Below are positions 1 through 10,600 of a DNA stretch of 46,789 bases, in pieces. Each line of letters opens with the position of its first letter. Position 1 is the first letter of the stretch. The notes beneath the pieces are model-generated. The model was given only the letters and a program-made list of their open reading frames with translations, was not told the DNA's origin and ran no database searches. Made by a program: the position numbers and the translations under genes. Location of the stretch: contig NZ_JADMKT010000075.1 of NCBI RefSeq assembly GCF_016786255.1, positions 1 to 46,789 of the forward strand. Reading direction: 5' to 3'. The DNA is from Robertkochia sediminum. GTDB lineage: Bacteria > Bacteroidota > Bacteroidia > Flavobacteriales > Flavobacteriaceae.

Positions 1-338
1 TCCCCTGGCAGGGGAAGAGGATCGTTCGATAATTACACAGACGTTGAATTTGAGGAGAACCACCCCGCCTACACCAGGCAGATTGCCGCGTCGGCCTTCA
101 GCCTCCCTGCCTGTCGTTAGGCAGGCTCGCAAAGACACCCTTGCTTCTCGATACGATCGCTTCGCGATCACCATACCTTCCATATGAGCGCATATTTTCG
201 GTAGACAAGCTCGAGGTGACACCAACTTTACCTCTTTACCTCTTTACTTCTTCCCCCCCTATTACCTGTAACTTTCGCGAATAAAAAAAGCCCCTCATAA
301 CTATGAAGGGCTTTACATATCTTATACAACCGATATCT
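1..338. repeat. Intergenic mosaic of dispersed repeat modules
   Basis: No gene is visible here. The start (CCCCTggcAGGGG, about 2-15) looks like the final hairpin of a two-hairpin element that begins outside the window. It is followed by a REP-like stretch (about 76-138, GATTGCCGCGTCGG to CTCGCAAAGAC) carrying an internal hairpin CCTGCCT/AGGCAGG (106-125). Next comes a CTCGA...TCGAGGTGAC module (147-220) that is split by about 37 extra bases compared with the copies at 3874 and 35441. Four octamers of the CTTTACCT type follow (226-257). The same modules recur at 3708-3980, 35044-35822 and 46312-46789. Confidence 0.7.
287..314 (-). terminator. Terminator of the FG-GAP/UnbV lipoprotein gene
   Basis: A hairpin with arms AAAGCCCCTCATA and ATGAAGGGCTTT (one bulged base) lies just past the minus-strand stop codon at 339. 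Read on the minus strand it is followed by a run of seven T. Confidence 0.8.
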
Positions 339-3300
339 TTATTCGGGAATACTGTAATAGCGCGGCTCTCCATTATTGGACACGACCACCATAAGCTGCC
401 CTTGCTTTTGACCCACAACAGGCGTAGCTACCACCCCGGTATCGAAAGGCGCCATGCCCCAATCTGCTACATTCAAAGCCTGGCCTCCCGCTTTTAATAG
501 AAGTCCTTTTAAAGAAGCATACCCCCCGTGATAGGTATTCACTCCAAACCAGTTTCCGGCCACCAGGAGATGAGGCTCATCATTAAGCATAAAATGCTCA
601 AAAGATCTAACAGGTGCTTTTTGAAATTCTTCAGCAAAAGGCACGAATACTGAAAAATCGCCATTGCGGTTCTCCAGATATCCGGAAGCCAGGGTAGCAA
701 CCTCATAGATCACCGCCCTTTCAAGAGCTGCCTCCCCGATAATATCCGGAACGGTTTGCATGGCAAACTCCTTATGAGAAGGGTATTTTTTCTGAATATA
801 ATTCATTTGAGACGCCAGCTCCATCTTGGAATGCAGCGGATAATAACCACCGTCAAGATCATAGGCAATAATGGTCTCGGTTTTGCCATCGGCATTAAAG
901 TCGCCATAATACATACGCAACGGACGCTGTTCATCGGCATAGAATCGGGTATTCAATCCCCAGTTACCGAGTACGACATCCTGATCGCCATCGCCATCGA
1001 CATCGAAGAAATCAACCTGCTGCCACAAGCCAGCGAGGTCTGCCGACAAAGGAGACAGGGTTAACACCCCTTCTTTGTTCATATATAATTTTGGTGTATC
1101 CCACTCGGTTGTTACCACCAGGTCAGGATAACCATTACCATCCAGATCATTCCAGGCAGCATCGGTCACGTGGGCCGTGAGTTCGAAGCGCTCATCTGCA
1201 CGGAACACTCCCTTACCGTCATTCACCAAAAGCATTGAACCAACGGACTTTCCAAAATCTCCCGGAGCCGACAGGTTCCCGACAAAAAGATCGAGATCCC
1301 CATCCTTATCGTAATCGGCAGCCTCAACAGTAGTTGTATTCAGGGCATTATCGGGAATCATCCCTTCTGATCTTTTAAAAGATCCTTTATCGTTTATATA
1401 GAGTCTATCACTCGAAAAACCTGCCAGATCGAGGCCCTGTATTCCCGTAGCCACATAAAGATCGAGATCTCCATCGCCATCAGCATCAAAGAAAAGCGCA
1501 TCATTATCTTCAAAAATAGCATCTTCGGCTATAGCCTTTAACGACCCATCTTGCAATTCGCTTCCTGAATTCATCAGGATCGATCCCGGTTTCCCGGAAG
1601 CGTTACCAAGGTAAAGATCTTCATATCCGTTACCATCAATATCCCCTACAGCCACAGCAGGACCGAGAGCAGAGACCCTGTAAGGGATAAGCTTTTCATT
1701 GTGAAAATCGTCAAAGCCATCTTCCTGATGCACATAAGAAACATTCATTTGCCTGGCGACAGCCAGGTTATTCAGAGCGGTATTCTGCGAGGTTAGCTGC
1801 GGAAGACCTTCGCTGTATTTCACGGTAAGCAGGGTATCGATCTGCGGACTCATTACAGTTTGTACGGAGTTATCAGGCCACACGATACGAACTGAATCGA
1901 TCTTCGCTCTGTCTCCGATCCCAAAATGCAACCTGGCATCGGTAGCCGATAAAAATCCGCGGGAGGTATGAAGTTGTTTGAACTGAGTCAGGCTATCGGC
2001 ATAAACCGTTGCCTTGGCTCCGATCCCGGAAGCATTTCCTCCTGCGTAGGAAAACTGAAGCCCAAAATAATGTTTACCTTCCTTATCTGTATTATTCCTG
2101 TGAATCTCTGCCTCACCATTCAGGTTATTGAGTACCAGATCCAGATCCCCATCGTTATCGAGGTCTGCATATAGCGCACCATTGGTAAGCGTAGCCTCAT
2201 CGGTCATCCAGTTTCCAGTCTTACTTTGAAAGCGTTTTGAATCGCCCATAAAGATCTCATTAGCGACGTCTCCTTCAGGCATATTATCCTTCGCATTATA
2301 GAGCCACTCCACCCCTTCTTTTTGCGACCTGTTTCTAAAGGCACTCGATACATAGTTTTTAAAGTCCAGGTCGTTGGGACGTCTCAGGATCCCGTTAGCG
2401 ATAAAAAGGTCCTGATGGCCATCATTATTAAAATCGGCAAACAGTGGCCCCCAACTCCAGTCGGTCGCCTCCACTCCATTAAATATAGCCTCTTCGCTAA
2501 ACACGTTATTCCCCATATTTACCTGAAGCATATTACGTGCATACTGATCTTTATAGCCCAGTCTGTTGAGGCGCTTTTGCATGTTGTACATAGCATCATC
2601 CCCTTCACTTTCCTTAATGACTCTCTCATTTTTAGGGAGCATATCCAGGGTAATTAGATCCAGGAGTCCGTCATTATTAATATCGGCCACATCACTACCC
2701 ATAGAAAAACGGCTGATAGTCGCAAAAGACCCCTCCAGCGACTCGGTAAAAGTACCGTCTCCATTGTTCAGGTAGTAATAATCGTCTTCATGAAAATCGT
2801 TACACACATAGATATCGTCCCATCCGTCATTATTGAGATCGGCAACAGAAGCACTAAGTCCGTACCCATTCACCCCTCCATAGATCCCTGACTCCTCACT
2901 TACATCGATGAACTTACCATTGTCATTTCGAAGCAACACATCGCCCACCAGTGGCACCCTGTTACTTCTCACATCGGCTTTACCATGAGAGAGAGTGGTA
3001 TGAATAGCGTGGTTTACGATATATACATCGAGGTCGAGATCCTTGTCGTAGTCGAAGAAATAGGCCTGGGTAGAAAACCCTTTATGATCCAGGCCGAATT
3101 GGGCGGCACTTTCGGTAAATGTACCGTCTCCATTATTGAGGAATAATTCGTTCTTTCCTTCAAAATCGAGGAGTCCGGAAACGCTACACAGGTAAATATC
3201 CAGGTAACCATCGTTATTCACATCGGCCATAGACACCCCGGTATTCCAGCTTGATGCACTTTGCACATTGGCGGAAGCGGTGATATCTTCAAATTCCATA

Positions 3301-3599
3301 CCTCCCTTGTTCAGGAACAATTTATTAGGCCCCATATTCGAAACGAAGTAGAGATCCGGCAGACCGTCGTTATTGATATCTCCCGCAGCCACACCTGAAC
3401 CGTTGTAATAGTAGATATAATTGATAATGCTGTGTTGAGGATCTTCGGTGATCTCATTGGTGAAATTCACCCCGGTTTCCTCCGGAGGCAGTTTTTCCAG
3501 CAGGTAATCGGCCTTCGCCTTTTCTTGTTCATCAGATCCACCACAACCAAGGGTAAGTGCACCCAGAAGGACCGCAGTAATTCTCGCAGGTAAGTTCAT
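339..3599 (-). CDS. FG-GAP/VCBS repeat lipoprotein with ASPIC/UnbV domain (CRTAC1-like)
   Basis: Probably a surface or periplasmic lipoprotein of 1086 residues. The N-terminus has a short hydrophobic signal ending LGALTLGC, so Cys19 is the likely lipidated residue. Most of the chain is FG-GAP/VCBS beta-propeller blades, with repeated calcium-loop motifs such as DINNDGLPDLYF, DVNNDGYLDIYL and DGDGDLDLYVATG. Around residues 510-590 there is an ASPIC/UnbV segment (IGAKATVY, then HFGIGDRAKIDSVRIVWPD), and a second set of propeller blades follows. Proteins of this build are common next to SusCD pairs in Bacteroidetes, where they are thought to bind ligand or help uptake at the surface; the ligand here is unknown. 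The gene has its own terminator and is separated from the upstream porin gene by 458 bp of repeat DNA, so it is probably transcribed alone. Confidence 0.85.
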   Translation of the reverse strand: MNLPARITAVLLGALTLGCGGSDEQEKAKADYLLEKLPPEETGVNFTNEITEDPQHSIINYIYYYNGSGVAAGDINNDGLPDLYFVSNMGPNKLFLNKGGMEFEDITASANVQSASSWNTGVSMADVNNDGYLDIYLCSVSGLLDFEGKNELFLNNGDGTFTESAAQFGLDHKGFSTQAYFFDYDKDLDLDVYIVNHAIHTTLSHGKADVRSNRVPLVGDVLLRNDNGKFIDVSEESGIYGGVNGYGLSASVADLNNDGWDDIYVCNDFHEDDYYYLNNGDGTFTESLEGSFATISRFSMGSDVADINNDGLLDLITLDMLPKNERVIKESEGDDAMYNMQKRLNRLGYKDQYARNMLQVNMGNNVFSEEAIFNGVEATDWSWGPLFADFNNDGHQDLFIANGILRRPNDLDFKNYVSSAFRNRSQKEGVEWLYNAKDNMPEGDVANEIFMGDSKRFQSKTGNWMTDEATLTNGALYADLDNDGDLDLVLNNLNGEAEIHRNNTDKEGKHYFGLQFSYAGGNASGIGAKATVYADSLTQFKQLHTSRGFLSATDARLHFGIGDRAKIDSVRIVWPDNSVQTVMSPQIDTLLTVKYSEGLPQLTSQNTALNNLAVARQMNVSYVHQEDGFDDFHNEKLIPYRVSALGPAVAVGDIDGNGYEDLYLGNASGKPGSILMNSGSELQDGSLKAIAEDAIFEDNDALFFDADGDGDLDLYVATGIQGLDLAGFSSDRLYINDKGSFKRSEGMIPDNALNTTTVEAADYDKDGDLDLFVGNLSAPGDFGKSVGSMLLVNDGKGVFRADERFELTAHVTDAAWNDLDGNGYPDLVVTTEWDTPKLYMNKEGVLTLSPLSADLAGLWQQVDFFDVDGDGDQDVVLGNWGLNTRFYADEQRPLRMYYGDFNADGKTETIIAYDLDGGYYPLHSKMELASQMNYIQKKYPSHKEFAMQTVPDIIGEAALERAVIYEVATLASGYLENRNGDFSVFVPFAEEFQKAPVRSFEHFMLNDEPHLLVAGNWFGVNTYHGGYASLKGLLLKAGGQALNVADWGMAPFDTGVVATPVVGQKQGQLMVVVSNNGEPRYYSIPE

Positions 3600-3707
3600 T
3601 ATTTGTTAAGCTAGTTAGGCCTCTAAAATATGGAGTTTTAGCAAACCCTTAAAAGAATAGGAGATAAAATTGTTGAGGGTGTATTGAGGAGGCGTTGAAG
3701 TTTTAAG

Positions 3708-3770
3708 CAACCCCTTCCGTCAGCACTTGTAGCGCTGACACCCCTCCTTGGGAAGGAGGGAAATAAATTC
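3708..3770. repeat. Two-hairpin dispersed element, copy 1
   Basis: The layout is a CAACCCC lead, a central stem GTCAGC/GCTGAC (3719-3724 with 3734-3739), the linker ACA, a terminal stem CCCTCCTT-ggg-AAGGAGGG (3742-3760), and the tail AAATAAATTC. Copies 2 (35044-35110, plus) and 3 (20585-20640, minus) share the layout but have different, still complementary, central stems. Confidence 0.75.
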
Positions 3771-3873
3771 CGTATCGTATCAACTACCTCCTATTCCCTG
3801 GCAGATTGCCACGGCGGCTTTCAGACACCTCGCAAAGACGAAAGCATGTAATTATCATGTAAACCCTCCCTTA

Positions 3874-3911
3874 CCTCTCGATACGATCGCTAAGCGATCA
3901 CTCGAGGTGAC
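3874..3911. repeat. Nested-stem dispersed module (CTCGA...TCGAGGTGAC), copy
   Basis: The outer stem CTCGA/TCGAG encloses the inner stem GATCGC-taa-GCGATC, and the module ends GGTGAC. Related copies are at 147-220 (interrupted) and 35441-35481 (inner stem changed to GATCCCGC/GCGAGATC). Confidence 0.7.
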
Positions 3912-3997
3912 ACCTACTAAAACCTTTACTTCTTTATCCCTTTATCCCTTTACCCCTATTATCTGTTACCGGTCACCCGTTACTCTTAAGCATAAAA

Positions 3998-4021
3998 AGC
4001 CCCACGCAATTGCGTGGGGCT
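3998..4021 (-). terminator. Perfect-palindrome terminator after the porin gene
   Basis: A 24-bp perfect palindrome (arms AGCCCCACGCAA and TTGCGTGGGGCT) is followed on the minus strand by TTTTTATG. It lies 36 bp past the porin stop codon. Confidence 0.85.
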
Positions 4022-4057
4022 CAACTATATTTAGCAACCCAATATACAGGCAGTTGA

Positions 4058-6043
4058 TTACGTAAAGAAGTTCCAAACGAATCCGAAGCGTATCACAAAG
4101 TCTCTGTACGGATAATTCGGTGCGGAATAGAAATTATATCCGGTAAAAGAGGAATTAAAATGTTCTGCTTTCAGGTAAAAACGCGTACGTCTCACCTTGG
4201 CATTAATAAAGAAATCCAGCATCGGAAAGTCTCCGATCTCTTCCTCTCCTTGCGAATAGAGCTCTCCAAGCACAGGATTATATCCGTTAAGGTAAAATGA
4301 GGTGAAGTACTTCAGCGTTATTCCTGTCTGGAGGTAAAGCGCCTTTTTAAACAAGTGATTCTCGTAATAGAGGGTATTTCTGGTCACCAGGTCCGGAACA
4401 TTCATCACCGGCTGGTCCTGCTGCACATTTTGATACATGACCGTATTGTACAAGCCGAAGTGCCCTACGCGAAACTCATTTTCGAACTTCACTTTCAGAT
4501 AGCTTATGGTCTCATCGAATTGATACGGCTTTACCACCATCTGCTCTTCCGGATTGAGCACATTCAGCGAATCGGTTGGATTGGTCGCAAAATAGGCCTT
4601 ATTATCGATCAGGGAATACGAAGCTTCCAGGCGCCCCCACTTCTCAGAGTTCAGGGCTACACTAATCGTATTATAAGATTCCTTATCGAAGGTATCTGAA
4701 TTCTGCCAGTTGTACTCCCGGTAATCACTTTGGTACAGGAGGTAATTAAAGTCGGCCATCCTGCTGGAGCGGTGCAGTGCCGCCTCCAGAGTCAGATCAT
4801 CTGTCAGACTGAGCTCCATAGAAGCATCCAAAAGGTTTCCACCAAGGTCACCTGAGATATTCTGCATAACGCGGGCTTTTAACGAGAGCGGCCCCCAGGC
4901 CTTTGCCCACTGCCCACCTACCGCAACCTCGTTACCCTGAAGCTGATTATCGATCACCCCATCAGGAGTGATCACGACGCTATTAAAAAAATAGTTGTAA
5001 TTATACCATCCTACCTCTGCGGTAATATCGCCAAGCGCTTTTGACTCCCACCCCAGGCGCAGGTTATTTCTCATCACCCTTAGTTTCGCAAGGTCACTAA
5101 TGTCATCGGTAGTAAATGCATCCCCAAAATAATCCTCCGGACGGTCCTGAATAAAGGTGTAATTCTTTGTTTCGTAATTAAAGGTATGCCCGATTCGCAC
5201 CCCTCTGTCGCTTACACTGTCTTGCGGACGGATCAACAAATAATCATGATCCAGAAAGTAGCGTTTTCCCACCAACTTATTCTCTGCATTCTCAAAAAGC
5301 AGATCGACACGGCCACGGTCTGTAAACTCTGTATCACCCGAAGTAAATTGCTCCGGCACGAGCAACCCACCATTCTCCTGATTGAGCACATCCTGAGAGG
5401 TCATATGCACCCGCGCACGATACCTTCCGTTCTTACCTGAATACGAGAATCCCGTTTGAAAATTACCATTACTGGCCAGGTAATGCCTGTACTTACCCAG
5501 TGAGCGCATTCCCTTATACCCGATAAACACATTGAATCGCTCAGAGGTATTCAACGTAAACAGGGCATCCATGGTTTGCCCTTGCTCCATTACGGTCTTA
5601 AAGAAGATCTCTGTGGTAGGTGTAGGTACGTGGTAGTAGTTGATATCTTCCACCTCAAGATATCCATTACTTTTGGCACTGGCCCCTAATTCGGGATATA
5701 GCCCTCTTCCGGAAAGTGGGGCTCCGAGTATGTTATAAGGGTGACCGACATTAGAAAAAGGTAAGAGTTCAAAATCGTCTCTCCTCAAGTAATTGTGTCG
5801 GTATTCTTTTTGTATGGTCAGGGTCGTATCGAAAACCGTTGTATCGCGACCAATACTTATGATCTTATACGCCTCTATTTCTGCAGCGATAAGATCCTTT
5901 GTTTTCTTCTTATCTCCTTTTTTTTCACCAAGGGCGATCGCTGTATCCTGCTGCACCCTTGGACGTCCTGAGAGCTTCACCTGAGCATTGATCACAGTTA
6001 CGCCTCCGATAAAAAATAAAAGCAAGAGATATACGGGTCTCAT
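4058..6043 (-). CDS. Putative outer-membrane porin (Porin_10-like)
   Basis: A beta-barrel outer-membrane protein of 661 residues when started at the ATG whose first base is 6043. That start gives a clean Sec signal (MRPVYLLLLFFIGGVTVINAQ). The longer reading frame back to 6112 adds 23 residues without signal character and would run across the promoter motif at 6062-6069, so I reject it. After the signal comes the stretch YRHNYLRRDDFELLPFSNVG, which I associate with the Bacteroidetes putative-porin family (PF14121). The rest is alternating aromatic/polar strands ending in DFVIRFGFVWNFFT, with a terminal Phe region typical of outer-membrane barrels. It has its own -7 motif and its own terminator and so forms a single-gene unit. 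The transported solute cannot be told from sequence. Confidence 0.8.
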   Translation of the reverse strand: MRPVYLLLLFFIGGVTVINAQVKLSGRPRVQQDTAIALGEKKGDKKKTKDLIAAEIEAYKIISIGRDTTVFDTTLTIQKEYRHNYLRRDDFELLPFSNVGHPYNILGAPLSGRGLYPELGASAKSNGYLEVEDINYYHVPTPTTEIFFKTVMEQGQTMDALFTLNTSERFNVFIGYKGMRSLGKYRHYLASNGNFQTGFSYSGKNGRYRARVHMTSQDVLNQENGGLLVPEQFTSGDTEFTDRGRVDLLFENAENKLVGKRYFLDHDYLLIRPQDSVSDRGVRIGHTFNYETKNYTFIQDRPEDYFGDAFTTDDISDLAKLRVMRNNLRLGWESKALGDITAEVGWYNYNYFFNSVVITPDGVIDNQLQGNEVAVGGQWAKAWGPLSLKARVMQNISGDLGGNLLDASMELSLTDDLTLEAALHRSSRMADFNYLLYQSDYREYNWQNSDTFDKESYNTISVALNSEKWGRLEASYSLIDNKAYFATNPTDSLNVLNPEEQMVVKPYQFDETISYLKVKFENEFRVGHFGLYNTVMYQNVQQDQPVMNVPDLVTRNTLYYENHLFKKALYLQTGITLKYFTSFYLNGYNPVLGELYSQGEEEIGDFPMLDFFINAKVRRTRFYLKAEHFNSSFTGYNFYSAPNYPYRDFVIRFGFVWNFFT

Positions 6044-6061
6044 TAAATAATTTTTGAACAG

Positions 6062-6069
6062 CAAAGGTA
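6062..6069 (-). promoter_or_regulatory. Bacteroidetes -7 motif for the porin gene
   Basis: On the minus strand this reads TACCTTTG, an exact match to TAnnTTTG, 18 bp upstream of the porin start at 6043. I see no TTG at the usual -33 distance. It lies downstream of the SusCD terminator, which agrees with separate transcription. Confidence 0.55.
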
Positions 6070-6118
6070 GAATATTCTCATAAATATCTTTACGCGAGCC
6101 AGGGCAATTCATAAAAAA

Positions 6119-6140
6119 ACCCTGATCGGTCGATCAGGGT
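6119..6140 (-). terminator. Terminator of the first SusC-SusD operon
   Basis: A 9-bp perfect stem ACCCTGATC/GATCAGGGT with a GGTC loop lies 30 bp past the SusD stop codon and is followed by seven T on the minus strand. Confidence 0.85.
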
Positions 6141-6170
6141 CTCTTTGTATGACAAAACGAACGGATATGC

Positions 6171-7586
6171 TTATCGATTCGCGTTAACAGAGTCGTCGAT
6201 ACTATCATTTGCATCGATCTCCGACTGAGGCACTTTCAGGAAGAAACGCTTATCGTCAGGAGCAAGATCTACAGAAACCCTGTGGTTTCCGGTTCTTGTA
6301 ATTCCTCTTCTCAAACGTTTTGCATCAAACCATTCTACACCGATCTCAGCATAGAGCTCTTTTCGTCTTTCCACAAGGATCTCCTCAATAAGGTCCTCAC
6401 CGGTATTTGCAGACCTAACCGCATTAGGGTCACGATCAGACTGCACCATGAAAAGCAGATCATGAGCCTCAGCTTCCTTACCCTGACGGGCCTTGGCTTC
6501 AGCTTCGACAAGCATGAACTCAGGAGTACGCATGATCGGGTGATCAGAGTCAAAGGCAAAAACAAACTTATTGGTCGTATAGTAGAACCAGTTGTCTTCA
6601 TTTCCACCAACGGCACCTTCAACAAAGATATTTCTCACATCACTATCGCTAAACAGGTTTACAAAATCCCTGTTGACGTGGGTAGCCATATAACTCAAGG
6701 TGTTAAAATCGGTAAATGAGTGAGGGGCTCCCCAATAGTAGTTCGACTGATCAAGGGTTTGTGGCATAGCCCAGATCCATTCCGGATTCGCCATATCACT
6801 AAATCCGTCATCATATCCGTCGGCGTTAAGTACAAATCCCTCATAAGCGGCATTTGCAGCAGCTTCAGCCTCTGCCCAGTTCTCCATTACCAGGTGAACA
6901 TTAGCAAGCATACCATTGATCACATTGATATTCACATACGACTTATCCAGACGGTAATCTGAAGCCATAGCTTTTGCAGTGTTCAGGTCGCTAAGGATCA
7001 GGTCGTACATTTCCTGTACTGTGGTCATCGGCTTCCCTTCAAGAGAAAGCTCGGTATAGATCGGAGGAGCCGGAAGGCTTGGATCGTAGCTATAGGTATG
7101 CTGGAACTCCATCACTAACTGGAAGTAGTAATAGGCTCTAAGCGCATGTCCCTGAGCAAGCAGGTAATCCTTATCTTCCTGCGCAAGATCACTGGCATTC
7201 ACCCCGTTGATCAGGGTATTGGCCTGGTTGATCATAAAGTACGGAAACTCCCAGGTAAAGCGCACACGACGGTAGAAAGGCTCTCTGTTATCATGGGCGT
7301 AATCAAAGCGGAACCAGGAAGAAGCCTGGATCAGGTCGTTACCCTTTACATCTCTTGCAAAGAACAGCGAATTCAATCCACCTGTATCGGTAGCTTCAAA
7401 TTGCCCACGGGTAACACGCATCATCCCAGAGATCAGGGCCTCTGCTCCTTCTCTCGAGCTAAATACCACCACATCGGTAACCGAATCGGTAGGTTGAGGC
7501 TCATTCAAAAATTCCTTGGTACACGAGGTCAGCATCAATACTGAAGCCAGACCGTAGGCACATATCTTAAATATTCTATTCATCAT
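6171..7586 (-). CDS. SusD/RagB-family nutrient-binding outer-membrane lipoprotein (pair 1)
   Basis: The 471-residue lipoprotein partner of the SusC gene just upstream. The signal peptide ends SVLMLTSC, giving Cys22 as the lipidated residue. SusD hallmarks are the NEPQPTDS start of the mature protein, a TPR-like helical region (LAQGHALRAYYYFQLV, MYDLILSDLNTAKAM), and the C-terminal EILVERRKELYAEIGVEWFD followed by RRG, which is the typical SusD/RagB ending. It starts 17 bp after the SusC stop on the same strand and is followed by a terminator, so the pair is one operon. SusD proteins cap the SusC barrel and bind the substrate; no enzyme gene nearby says which substrate. Confidence 0.92.
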   Translation of the reverse strand: MMNRIFKICAYGLASVLMLTSCTKEFLNEPQPTDSVTDVVVFSSREGAEALISGMMRVTRGQFEATDTGGLNSLFFARDVKGNDLIQASSWFRFDYAHDNREPFYRRVRFTWEFPYFMINQANTLINGVNASDLAQEDKDYLLAQGHALRAYYYFQLVMEFQHTYSYDPSLPAPPIYTELSLEGKPMTTVQEMYDLILSDLNTAKAMASDYRLDKSYVNINVINGMLANVHLVMENWAEAEAAANAAYEGFVLNADGYDDGFSDMANPEWIWAMPQTLDQSNYYWGAPHSFTDFNTLSYMATHVNRDFVNLFSDSDVRNIFVEGAVGGNEDNWFYYTTNKFVFAFDSDHPIMRTPEFMLVEAEAKARQGKEAEAHDLLFMVQSDRDPNAVRSANTGEDLIEEILVERRKELYAEIGVEWFDAKRLRRGITRTGNHRVSVDLAPDDKRFFLKVPQSEIDANDSIDDSVNANR

Positions 7587-7603
7587 TTCTTCTTTTTGAG
7601 CGA

Positions 7604-10600
7604 TTAAAATTTGGCGTTAATTCCCACAGACATGGTTCTCAACTGGTACGAACGGCTATCGGTTACCCCGTTAAGGTCCTGCTCAGGATCGATACCGTCG
7701 TGCGACTGCCAGGTAAACAGGTTATCTCCCTGGAAGTAAAAACGCACGTTTGAAAGTCCGATGGTCTCGGTTAACTCCTGGTTCAGGGTATACCCGATGT
7801 TCAATGAACGAAGGCGAACATAGTCGTTTGCAAAAAGGAAACGGGTAGACGATGCGTTCAGATCCTGGTAATTTGCTTCCAATCTAGGCACATCGGTAAC
7901 ATCTCCAGGCTGTTGCCATCTGTCGGCGATATCGGCGTGTGCCTGATCGGCGATCGTTGAGAATCCACCCATTAGCGACTGGTAGGTAGCATCGTAAACA
8001 TACGCACCAAAGCTAAAGTTAAACAGGGCATTCATATCCCAGTTCTTATAAGAAAGACCTGTGTTAAATCCTCCGATAATATCCGGAAGCGAAAGCTTAT
8101 CCTGGTAGTATCTTGTAGCTTCTCCGTAAAGCTTGGTTGTTTCACGCTCACCGGTTGGCTCGCCTGTAGCAGGATCAAGAATATCCTTATACCACATTGG
8201 CGCACCATCTTCTGGATCTACACCAGCCCACTCTTGCAGGTAAAAGTCGTAAAGCGAACGCCCTACTTCCCAACGCTTCGTTCCCTGGATCAGGAAGTCC
8301 TGGGTAAGCTCAGTGATCTCATTGTTATCCATAGAGAAGTTAAGACCAGCAGACCAGGTAAAGTCGGCCGTATCGATCATGGTACCGTTCACAGAGAATT
8401 CGATACCGTAGTTACGAAGGGCTCCGATATTGGTCAGGATCGATGTATTTCCTGTTGAAGGAGGTAGTGGCTTACCGAAGATCAGGTCAACAGACTCTTT
8501 GTCATACACCTCGAACGAACCGCTCAATCTACCGTTAAAGAGACCGTACTCTACCCCGTAGTTCAGGGAAGCTGTTTTTTCCCAGGTCAGGTTAGGATCG
8601 GCGATACCACCCTGGATCACCCCAGTGTTACCCAATTGGTTCCATCCGGTCTCGAATACATTCAGATAAGGGAAGTACCCGATACCTCTGTTATTACCAA
8701 GTTCACCGTAAGAAGCTTTCAATTTCAGGAAGCTAATGAAGTCAACATCCATAAGGAAGTCTTCTCTTGACAATACCCATGACCCACCTACAGAGAAGAA
8801 GTCACCAAAGCGCACATCCTCAGCAAAACGCGAAGACCCATCTCTACGGTACGATCCTTCAACATAGTATTTGTCGTTGTAGTTATAAGCCACCCTTCCA
8901 AGAATAGAGTTAAGCGTTTCTCTGGTTACAGAACCACCTACACTTTCGGGGGTAGTACTTCCGTCAAGAGCGCCAACATTAGGCAGGAATCCAACCCCTT
9001 GAGCAGAAAGTGCATCCAGCTTAAACTGGTAGGCCTCATAAATAAGGTCGGCGTTCAGGTTGTGCAAGCCAAACGACTTATTAAAATTAAGCGTCTGGAT
9101 GGCGTTCATGGTCGTGGTCAGGTTACGTTGTTGCGAAACCCTTCCTTTTACGTTAGCCGCATACCCGTATTCATCGTCGATATACGAATACGAATCAAAA
9201 AGATACGCCTGGTAAGACAGGTTCGTTTTAAACTTCAGGTAATCTGTGAACTTGATCTGCGCATATCCTGCAAGGTCCGTATTGTATCTTGCAAATTTAA
9301 AATCGTAGTTGTAAAGTGCTCCAGCCCCGTTCTCACCACTAAAGATCGGACGGTTACCGTTTACCGGCTGACTGTTGTTACCGTAGTCATAGATCAGGTT
9401 TCCGCTACCATCATAGATAAGCTCTCCATTAGCATCTCTTCTGTAAAGAGGATAGATGTTCGGAACGCTGTAAAACCACTGTACAGCATTGTTAAATGAG
9501 CTCCCTTCCTGTTCAGGAATATTCTGATTCGAAGTCGTAAAACCAAGGTTTGCCCCGATCTTCAGCCAGTCGTTCACATCGGTATCTACACGAAGTCGGC
9601 TGGTTACCCTTTCAAAACGGGTAGTCTTCACATTACCTTGTTGGTTCAGGTAGTTCACAGATGCGAAATAGGTCGTATTCTCACTACCTCCGGAAACATT
9701 AAGTCCGTGCTCGGTACGAGAACCGTAGTCGCGAAGTAAGGCATCTTTCCAATCGGTATCCCAGATCAACGAAGCCCCATCAATGATATTACCATTCACG
9801 TCTACAGGCTGATTTACCCCGTAAGGATTATACCCCAATTCTGAGATCAGGTTCGCCGAGGCCGCAGCTGCCGCAGTAGTAGCATCATCACCACCGGCAA
9901 TATAACCGTTTCTAAGACCTTCCCATGCATACTTCATAAAGTCTTCCGAACCAATGGTCTTATGGAAATCTACAGCATTGTTAGAGATACCACTAATGGT
10001 AGTCAGGTTAAGCTCAGGAGCCATGTTCTTACGACCACCTTTGGTGGTAATAAGGATCACCCCGTTAGCACCACGAGAACCGTAAAGTGCAGTTGAAGAA
10101 GCATCTTTTAATACCGAGATACTTTTGATCTGATCCTGAGAGATACTGTTCAGGTTTCCGTTATAAGGAGCACCGTCCACGATAATAAGCGGATCGGCAC
10201 TTGCATTGATCGAGGAAATACCACGAATACGAATGGTAGGATTGGTTCCCGGAACACCACCGGCAGTCAGGATGTTCACCCCCGGAACACTACCCTGAAT
10301 AGCTTGAGTAACTGTGGTTACCTGCTGTTGTTCAATGGTCTCTGATCCGATCTGAGCTACGGAACCTACAATAGACTCCTTCTTTTGTGCCCCGTAAGCC
10401 ACAACCACAACTTCTTCAAGTGCTTGCGCATCTTCAACAAGTTGTACGTTGATCACACTTTGCGAACCAACTGTTCGTTCTTCGGTTTTCTGACCGATAT
10501 AAGAAAACACCAATACATCACCAACAGCAGCGGTAAGTGTATAGTTTCCATCGAAATCTGTTTGGGTTCCGGTCGTGGTCCCCTTGATCATTACATTAGC

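Larger units (their letters stand above)
3600..4057. repeat. Intergenic mosaic of repeat modules between porin and FG-GAP genes
   Basis: This gap holds, in order, a two-hairpin element (3708-3770), a REP-like module (about 3798-3840, GATTGCCACGGCGG to CTCGCAAAGAC), a nested-stem module (3874-3911), octamers of the CTTTAYYY type (3924-3955, with the 8-bp spacing traceable to about 3979) and the porin terminator. The promoter of the FG-GAP gene should lie within 3600-3710, but I see no clear TAnnTTTG there. Confidence 0.7.

Noticed and set aside
3748-4065. A 105-codon plus-strand frame in the porin to FG-GAP gap
   Set aside because: It runs through several dispersed repeat modules and the porin terminator and overlaps the porin stop; no protein family character.
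6044-6112. Start of the porin gene at 6112
   Set aside because: The extra 23 residues lack signal features and would overlap the TACCTTTG promoter motif; the ATG at 6043 gives a clean signal peptide.
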